Notes under the pieces: model-generated
Database searches by the model: none
Told to the model about the DNA's origin: nothing
Seen by the model: the letters and a program-made list of their open reading frames with translations, nothing else
Shown: one piece after another, positions 59,127-64,000 of the stretch
Layout of the letters: every line of letters starts with the position of its first letter
Numbering within the stretch: position 1 is the first letter of the stretch
Source: Streptomyces flavotricini
GTDB lineage: Bacteria > Actinomycetota > Actinomycetes > Streptomycetales > Streptomycetaceae
Reading direction: 5' to 3'
Length of the DNA stretch: 64,000 nt
Assembly (NCBI RefSeq): GCF_020639365.1
Contig: NZ_JAINUL010000001.1
Coordinates: forward strand, 4,838,879-4,902,878
Made by a program: the position numbers and the translations under genes

Positions 59127-60079
59127 CAGGCAGGTACCTCCGTGGCGAGTAGGTCCCAGGCGAGCAGCCCTGCGCCCAGGCATCCGGCGGTGTCCCCGAG
59201 GGCCGCCGGAACGATGTCGGGCAGCCGCTGGAACGTCACGCGCTCCTCGACGGCCGTCCGCAGTGGTGTGAACAAGGTTTCCCCCGCCTCGGCGAGCCCG
59301 CCACCGATGATCAGCGTGCGCGGGTCCAGCAGGGTGATCGCCGTGACCAGGCCGTCGGCGAGGGCGCCGACCGCGGCCAGCCACACCTCGTGGGCGCGGG
59401 CGTCGCCGGACTCGACGGCCTTGGCGCAGTCCGCTGCGTCCGCGGCCGGGTCGCCGGAGGCGGCCGCCCAGGCGCGGCTGACGGCGGAGGCGGAGGCGAG
59501 GGTCTCCAGGCAGCCGTACTGGCCGCAGCCGCAGGCGGGGCCGCCGGGGCGGACCACGATGTGACCGATCTCGCCGGCGTAGCCGTGGGCGCCGGCCTCG
59601 ATGCGGCCGGCGATGCCGATGGCGCCGGCGATGCCGGTGCCGAGGGGGACGAACAGGAAGCGGTCGGCTCCCCGGCCGGCGCCGATGCGGCCTTCGGCGA
59701 GTCCGCCCGTGCGGACGTCGTGGCCCAGGGCCACCGGGATGCCGCCGAGCCGTCTGCTGAGCAGCTCGCGCATGGGTACGTCGCGCCAGCCCAGGTTCGC
59801 CGCGTAGACGGCGATCCCGTTCTCGGCGTCGACGATGCCGGGGACGGCGACGCCGGCGGCGGAGGCGGGCACGCCGAAGCGCTCGAGGCCGATCCCGGAC
59901 AGCTCGGCGGCGAATTCCAGGATCGTCTCGACGACGGCGTCCGGGCCCCGGTCGCGGCCGGTGGCGCGGCGTGCTTCGTGGAGCAGCGTGCCGTCGTCGG
60001 CGATGAGGGCGGCCTTCATCCCGGTGCCGCCCACATCGAGGGCGATGACGTGCTTCACGGCGTGTTTCACGGGTTTCAC
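59126..60079 (-). CDS. nagK: N-acetylglucosamine kinase (ROK family)
   Basis: A 317-residue ROK kinase. The phosphate loop is 'VIALDVGGTGMKAALIADDG'; the ROK zinc motif is 'GHIVVRPGGPACGCGQYGCL' with the His and three Cys; 'ALGHDVRTGGLAEGRIGAGR' includes the catalytic Asp. In S. coelicolor the gene at this place is the GlcNAc kinase NagK, paired with NagA, rather than glucokinase. The DasR-type operator lies 29-44 bp before the start. Confidence 0.9.
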   Translation of the reverse strand: MKPVKHAVKHVIALDVGGTGMKAALIADDGTLLHEARRATGRDRGPDAVVETILEFAAELSGIGLERFGVPASAAGVAVPGIVDAENGIAVYAANLGWRDVPMRELLSRRLGGIPVALGHDVRTGGLAEGRIGAGRGADRFLFVPLGTGIAGAIGIAGRIEAGAHGYAGEIGHIVVRPGGPACGCGQYGCLETLASASAVSRAWAAASGDPAADAADCAKAVESGDARAHEVWLAAVGALADGLVTAITLLDPRTLIIGGGLAEAGETLFTPLRTAVEERVTFQRLPDIVPAALGDTAGCLGAGLLAWDLLATEVPA

Positions 60080-60107
60080 AGGTGACAGTCTCGCGTGCTC
60101 GGCGGGG

Positions 60108-60123
60108 AAAGGTCTAGTCCATT
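60108..60123 (-). promoter_or_regulatory. DasR-type operator (dre) upstream of nagK
   Basis: AAAGGTCTAGTCCATT shares an 11-bp core (GGTCTAGTCCA) with the site before msiK. Position (-29 to -44 from the nagK start) fits repression of nagK-nagA by DasR, which is established for this operon in S. coelicolor. Confidence 0.8.
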
Positions 60124-60215
60124 GGAGGGGATTGTTGAGTGGCCATACAAAATCGAAGACCTTGGTCGGGCGACGAACCGGACACCGTGCGTTCCGGATG
60201 TGGACGAGGCGCCAA

Positions 60216-60231
60216 AGTGGTGTAGACCTTA
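60216..60231 (+). promoter_or_regulatory. Second dre-like site before the sugar-binding lipoprotein gene
   Basis: AGTGGTGTAGACCTTA matches 12 of 16 positions of the dre consensus AGTGGTCTAGACCACT. It lies 39-54 bp before the lipoprotein start, a different site from the nagK one 100 bp away. Confidence 0.55.
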
Positions 60232-60269
60232 CGTGGATCGTACGTACAACAAGGGGTGGATCGAGAACT

Positions 60270-61571
60270 GTGAAGGGCCGTTACCTGAGCCTGGCCGCGA
60301 CCGGCGCCGTGCTGAGCCTGACCGCCGCGGCACTCACCGGCTGCGGAGCCGTGGGGAACCTCACCGGGGACAACGAGGTGACCCTGCGGGTCGTGGCGGC
60401 CGACTACGGGGACAATCCGCAGAACTCCTCCGCGGGCTACTGGAAGGACCTCGCCGCCGGCTTCCAGAAGGACCATCCGGGCGTGAAGGTCGAGGTCAGC
60501 GTCTACTCCTGGTCCGAGGTCGACGCCAAGGTCGCGGAGATGGTCAAGGCCGGCAAGGCCCCCGACATCGCGCAGATCGGCGCGTACGCCGACTACGCGG
60601 CCGCCGGCAAGCTGTACACGGCGGAGGAGCTGCTCTCCGTCAGCACCGAGGCCGACTTCCTGGCGCCGCTCGCCGACGCCGGCAAGGTCCGGCGGGTCCA
60701 GTACGGGATGCCCTTCGTGGCCAGTACCCGCCTGCTCTTCTACAACGAGAAGCTGCTGACGGACGCCGGGGTCATCCCGAAGGACACCAAGGGCGGGTGG
60801 CAGCCGAAGAGCTGGGCCGACCTGGAGGCCGCCGCGAAGAAGCTCAAGACGGCGGGCGTGGCGACGCCGTTCGCGCTGCCTTTGGGCCGCGAGGAGGCCC
60901 AGGCCGAGTCGATGATGTGGATGCTCGCGGGCGGTGGCGGCTACACCGACAACGAAGAGGCGTACGCGATCGACTCCGCGGACAACGTCAAGACGTTCGA
61001 GTTCCTGCGCGACAAGATGGTCGGCCAGGGTCTGACCGGAGCGCTGGAACCGGCGAAGACCGACCGGCAGGCGGCCTTCGACGCCTTCACGCGGGGCGAG
61101 GTCGGCATGCTCAACGGCCACCCCACGCTGCTGAAGCAGGCGGCGGAGAAGGGCGTGAAGTTCGGCATGGTGGCCATGCCGACCGCCGACGGGACCGAGC
61201 ACCCGACGATGGGCGTCGCGGACTGGGTCATGGCCTTCAAGAACGGCCACCGCAAGGAGTCCGGGAAGTTCCTGGACTACCTGTACGAGGCGAAGAACGT
61301 GACGGCCTTCACCAACAAGTACGACCTGCTGCCGGTCACGACGACGGGCTACCGGGCGATGGACGCCAGCACGGGCGGCTCGGCCACGCAGCTGAAGACC
61401 TTCCTGCAGGCGCTGCCGAACGCGCGGCTCTACCCGGTCGGCAAGAAGTCCTGGGCCGGCGTCAGCGAGGACGTCAAGCAGAACATCGGCAAGAGCGTGC
61501 AGCCGGGCGGGCAGCCGGCGAAGGTCCTGGAGGACATCGCGGAGTCGGCGCGCAGGGCGGACGCGCACTGA
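60270..61571 (+). CDS. Orphan carbohydrate-binding lipoprotein of an ABC importer
   Basis: A 433-residue family-1 extracellular solute-binding protein from GTG 60270. The lipobox is L-T-G-C. Segments 'YWKDLAAGFQKDHPGVKVEV', 'KAPDIAQIGAYADYAAAGKL' and 'FTRGEVGMLNGHPTLLKQAA' are typical of sugar-binding proteins. No permease genes follow, so it must use permeases and an ATPase from elsewhere, with MsiK as the obvious ATPase. Location beside nagK-nagA and the dre-like site suggest an aminosugar ligand; this is inference. Confidence 0.87.
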   Translation: MKGRYLSLAATGAVLSLTAAALTGCGAVGNLTGDNEVTLRVVAADYGDNPQNSSAGYWKDLAAGFQKDHPGVKVEVSVYSWSEVDAKVAEMVKAGKAPDIAQIGAYADYAAAGKLYTAEELLSVSTEADFLAPLADAGKVRRVQYGMPFVASTRLLFYNEKLLTDAGVIPKDTKGGWQPKSWADLEAAAKKLKTAGVATPFALPLGREEAQAESMMWMLAGGGGYTDNEEAYAIDSADNVKTFEFLRDKMVGQGLTGALEPAKTDRQAAFDAFTRGEVGMLNGHPTLLKQAAEKGVKFGMVAMPTADGTEHPTMGVADWVMAFKNGHRKESGKFLDYLYEAKNVTAFTNKYDLLPVTTTGYRAMDASTGGSATQLKTFLQALPNARLYPVGKKSWAGVSEDVKQNIGKSVQPGGQPAKVLEDIAESARRADAH

Positions 61572-61683
61572 CACGGTGCCCGCCGGGGGGCGCGCCCACC
61601 GGCCCCTCGGCGGCCGTCCCTCGGCGGCCGCACCGTGGGGTCCGGGCCGGACGGGTGTCACAGGGCGGCGTTAATCTGGCGGT

Positions 61684-61920
61684 ATGACGGACGACGTGGG
61701 GCTGACGGCCACCGAGGCCGCGGTGCTCGCGTACGAGGGACGCACCTGGCCCGGTCCCGGTGCCAAGGAGCGGGCGATACGCGAAGGGCTGGGGATGACC
61801 CCGGTCCGCTACTACCAGCTGCTCAACGTGCTGATGGACGATCCGCGGGCGCTGGCCCACGCCCCCGGCACCGTCAACCGGCTCCGCCGCATCCGCGAGG
61901 CGCAGCGGGCCCGGCGCTGA
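61684..61920 (+). CDS. DUF3263 small protein
   Basis: A 78-residue protein: 'GLTATEAAVLAYEGRTWPGP' then 'KERAIREGLGMTPVRYYQLL' and 'HAPGTVNRLRRIREAQRARR'. This is the DUF3263 family, which looks like a small helix-turn-helix DNA-binding module with a basic tail. It sits in front of otsB throughout Streptomyces. No target is known. Confidence 0.85.
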   Translation: MTDDVGLTATEAAVLAYEGRTWPGPGAKERAIREGLGMTPVRYYQLLNVLMDDPRALAHAPGTVNRLRRIREAQRARR

Positions 61921-61998
61921 CACCGCCCCGGCGGGCGGGCGCCGGTGCCCCCGGCCGCGCCGTAGCCGTGGCCCGGCGGGGCCGTTAGGGTCGTCCTC

Positions 61999-62847
61999 AT
62001 GGGGAGCCATCCGCACAGCATGCCGATGCCCGTCACCGCCGCCGGACGGGAGGGACTCGAAGCCCTCCTCCGGGTGCCCCGCCGATCCGTGGTCGCGCTC
62101 GACTTCGACGGCACCCTCGCCGAGATCGTCCCGGATCCGGACCAGGCGCGCGCCCACCCGGGAGCCGTCCCGGCGCTGTCCGCCCTGGCCCCGGAGGTCG
62201 CCTCGGTGGCCGTGATCACCGGCCGGCCGGCCGGGGTCGCGGTCCGCTACGGGGGCTTCGCCGGCGCCCCCGGCCTGGAGCACCTGGTGGTCCTCGGCCA
62301 CTACGGGGCCGAGCGCTGGGACGCCGTGACCGGCATCGTGCAGGCCCCGGCCGAGCACCCCGGGGTCGCCGCCGTACGGGCGGAGCTGCCCGGGTTCCTG
62401 GACTCCATCGGCGCCTGGCGCGGTACGTGGATCGAGGAGAAGGGCCGGGCCCTGGCCGTGCACACCCGGCGGGCGGCCGACCCCGACGCGGCGTTCGCCG
62501 CGCTGCGCGAGCCGCTCACCGAGCTCGCGGCGCGCCACGGCCTGATGGTGGAGCCGGGGCGGGCGGTGCTGGAGCTGCGGCCGCCGGGCATGGACAAGGG
62601 CGTGGCCCTGACCGAGTACCTCGCCGAGACGGGCGCCGAGGCCGTCCTGTACGCGGGGGACGACCTGGGCGACCTCGCGGCGTACGCGGCCGTGGAGAAA
62701 CTCCGCACCGACGGCATGCCGGGGCTCCTGGTGGCCAGCGGCTCGGCCGAGGTCCCCGAACTCGCCGCCCGGGCCGACCTGGTCCTCAACGGCCCCGCGG
62801 ACGTGGTGGCCTTCCTGGCGGCGCTGGCCGGAGCCATCCGCGGCTGA
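61999..62847 (+). CDS. otsB: Trehalose-6-phosphate phosphatase
   Basis: A 282-residue HAD-type phosphatase completing trehalose synthesis. The nucleophile motif 'VVALDFDGTLAEIVPDPDQA', 'VAVITGRPAGVAVRY', and the metal motif 'AVLYAGDDLGDLAAYAAVEK' are in place, with a cap domain between. It is on the opposite strand to otsA, with one small gene between them. Confidence 0.92.
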   Translation: MGSHPHSMPMPVTAAGREGLEALLRVPRRSVVALDFDGTLAEIVPDPDQARAHPGAVPALSALAPEVASVAVITGRPAGVAVRYGGFAGAPGLEHLVVLGHYGAERWDAVTGIVQAPAEHPGVAAVRAELPGFLDSIGAWRGTWIEEKGRALAVHTRRAADPDAAFAALREPLTELAARHGLMVEPGRAVLELRPPGMDKGVALTEYLAETGAEAVLYAGDDLGDLAAYAAVEKLRTDGMPGLLVASGSAEVPELAARADLVLNGPADVVAFLAALAGAIRG

Positions 62848-62850
62848 CGC

Positions 62851-62892
62851 CCGGGTGCCGCCCGGCCGACGGCCGGGTGCCGCCCGGCCGAC
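62851..62892. repeat. 20-bp direct repeat after otsB
   Basis: CCGGGTGCCGCCCGGCCGAC occurs at 62851-62870 and again at 62873-62892, period 22 bp, right after the otsB stop. The unit is itself partly palindromic and may act in termination. Confidence 0.75.
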
Positions 62893-62990
62893 GCGCACGC
62901 GGTGCCCGGGTACCCGGGCCCGGGTACCCAGCCGGTCTTTGAGTACGCGCGCTCATGATCCGCCGCCCGGCCGCTCCTATCGTCACCCGC

Positions 62991-63605
62991 ATGGACACGG
63001 ACCCGACCCCCGCCGCGGCGACCACCACGAGCTCCCGGGGCTTCACCGGCTGCGCCGTCGCGCTGCTCGTCGTCACCGTGCTGGCCCTCCTGGGAGCCGC
63101 GGCGCTGGCCGGGCTGGAGAAGAGCCTGCAGGGCGGCGGGCACCTCGACAACGACAGCCCCTCCGGCAGCGTGGCCGACCCGCTCGCCCCCGGCGCGACC
63201 GCCCGGTACATCGACGACCTGGAGGTCACGGTCAGCCGGCCCCGCCGCGAGGCCACGGGCGCCTACCGCTTCACCATCACCTACGCCAACGGCACCGACG
63301 AGTCGCTGAACCCGGGCGGGGAGTCGGAGAGGACCAGCGTCAGCACGATCGCCGACGCCCCCGTCGTGGTGCGGGCGGGCACGTCCTCCGACCACTACCC
63401 GTCCGGCTCCACGCTGACCTGGCTCAACGAGGACGAGGCGGCCTCGGCCCTCGTGCCGCCCCTGCGCAAGGGCGGCAAGCGGACCGTCCAGGTGCGCGTC
63501 GTGCCCGGCTCGCGGGGGACTCCGGTCGCGGTCGAGGTCCACCCGCCGTCCGCGAACTACCGCGAGACCGCGTACTGGCAGTTCGGCCCGGACGACCTGG
63601 ACTGA
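62991..63605 (+). CDS. Membrane-anchored extracytoplasmic beta-sandwich protein
   Basis: A 204-residue protein from ATG 62991 ('MDTDPTPAAATTTSSRGFTG'); an upstream ATG at 62955 is less likely. A short tail and one transmembrane helix (about 19-40) precede an outer domain whose pattern ('YIDDLEVTVSRPRREATGAY', 'GSTLTWLNEDEAASALVPP', 'TVQVRVVPGSRGTPVAVEV') resembles DUF4352-like immunoglobulin folds. A TATCGT -10-like element lies just before the ATG, so the mRNA may be leaderless. Function unknown. Confidence 0.68.
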   Translation: MDTDPTPAAATTTSSRGFTGCAVALLVVTVLALLGAAALAGLEKSLQGGGHLDNDSPSGSVADPLAPGATARYIDDLEVTVSRPRREATGAYRFTITYANGTDESLNPGGESERTSVSTIADAPVVVRAGTSSDHYPSGSTLTWLNEDEAASALVPPLRKGGKRTVQVRVVPGSRGTPVAVEVHPPSANYRETAYWQFGPDDLD

Positions 63606-63621
63606 GCGCCGCCGGCCCGGC

Positions 63622-64000
63622 CTACACCTCGCGGAGGGCGTCCAGCTGGGCCGTGAACCAGGCCGTCGGGGGGAGGGCGGTCGCGGCGGCGGCCAGGCGC
63701 TTGGTGCGCTCCAGCCGCTCGTCCGCCGGCATGGACAGCGCCGCGTGCAACGCCTCCGCCGTCGCCGACACGTCGTACGGGTTCACCGTCAGCGCGTCCT
63801 CGCGGAGCTCCCCGTACGCCCCCGCCCCCGTGGAGAGCACCAGCGCGCACCCCTCGTCCGACACCACCGGGATCTCCTTCGCCACCAGGTTCATCCCGTC
63901 CCGGACCGGGTTCACCAGCGCCACGTCGGCCAGCCGGTACGCCGCCAGGGAGCGGGCGAAGTCGTCCTTCACCGACACCAGCACCGGCTGCCAGTCCGGC
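63622..64000 (-). CDS. otsA: Trehalose-6-phosphate synthase, 3' part
   Basis: The C-terminal ~125 residues of a GT20 enzyme; the gene continues beyond the right edge. Diagnostic donor-site sequence 'YRLADVALVNPVRDGMNLVA' and 'CALVLSTGAGAYGELREDAL' identify OtsA, which joins UDP-(or GDP-)glucose to glucose 6-phosphate. With otsB on the other strand, the window edge holds the full OtsAB trehalose route. Confidence 0.9.
   Translation of the reverse strand, partial: PDWQPVLVSVKDDFARSLAAYRLADVALVNPVRDGMNLVAKEIPVVSDEGCALVLSTGAGAYGELREDALTVNPYDVSATAEALHAALSMPADERLERTKRLAAAATALPPTAWFTAQLDALREV

Noticed and set aside
57975..59384. Long nagA frame starting at 59384
   Set aside because: The extra 86 residues lie over nagK in a shadow frame; family start and the TGATG overlap support 59126.

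Overview
This 64-kb window is very GC-rich, with strongly GC-biased third codon positions, frequent GTG/TTG starts, and actinobacterial marker genes (mshA, rsiG, cdgB, nur, phoR-phoP, carD, msiK, nagK-nagA). It is chromosomal DNA of a Streptomyces. From memory, the gene order follows the S. coelicolor core region from about SCO416x to SCO4290. The window opens inside a gene at its left edge and closes inside otsA at its right edge.

Layout. 1-7 kb: a repeat-containing membrane protein (partial), an LmeA-like protein, a Cys-containing leader peptide ahead of cysA-sseC, then three translationally coupled membrane-anchored proteins of unknown function. 7-15 kb: a nitrobindin-like protein, the nickel regulator Nur, YgfZ, DTD, the c-di-GMP-dependent anti-sigma factor RsiG, an Eis-type acetyltransferase, a methyltransferase, an AraC-type regulator, and an XRE regulator-HbhA-DUF2516 cluster. 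15-24 kb: a receiver-PP2C phosphatase, an NlpC/P60 hydrolase, mshA with a SigR-type promoter, YbjN, a 322-bp deleted insertion sequence, an MFS transporter, phosphoglycerate mutase and a glycine-rich secreted protein. 24-33 kb: the phosphate regulon control genes phoU / phoR-phoP with a PHO box, CarD, and ispD-ispF-cysS-rlmB. 34-45 kb: a DoxX protein, a nucleotidyltransferase, msiK, tRNA-Thr, and assorted enzymes. 45-54 kb: an unusual M4 peptidase, the SenR-SenS / HbpS redox-sensing set, an M1 peptidase, a GNAT pseudogene interrupted by a small palindromic repeat, TerD, ArfB and a flavin reductase. 54-64 kb: diguanylate cyclase CdgB, a CBM-like membrane protein, a PfkB kinase, nagK-nagA with an orphan sugar-binding lipoprotein, and otsB/otsA.

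Functional links. RsiG and CdgB are both parts of c-di-GMP control of development. MsiK, NagK-NagA and the binding lipoprotein share DasR-type operators, which ties N-acetylglucosamine use together. HbpS-SenS-SenR, mshA, Nur and the sulfur genes deal with redox, metals and thiols. Most of the window is conserved core. The accessory signals are small: an IS remnant, palindromic repeats, truncated genes and short ORFs. I found no CRISPR array, prophage, rRNA, biosynthetic gene cluster or large novel system. The least understood units are the three-gene membrane operon (4450-6928), the Cys-rich peptide beside phoU, and the repeat-insertion pseudogene.
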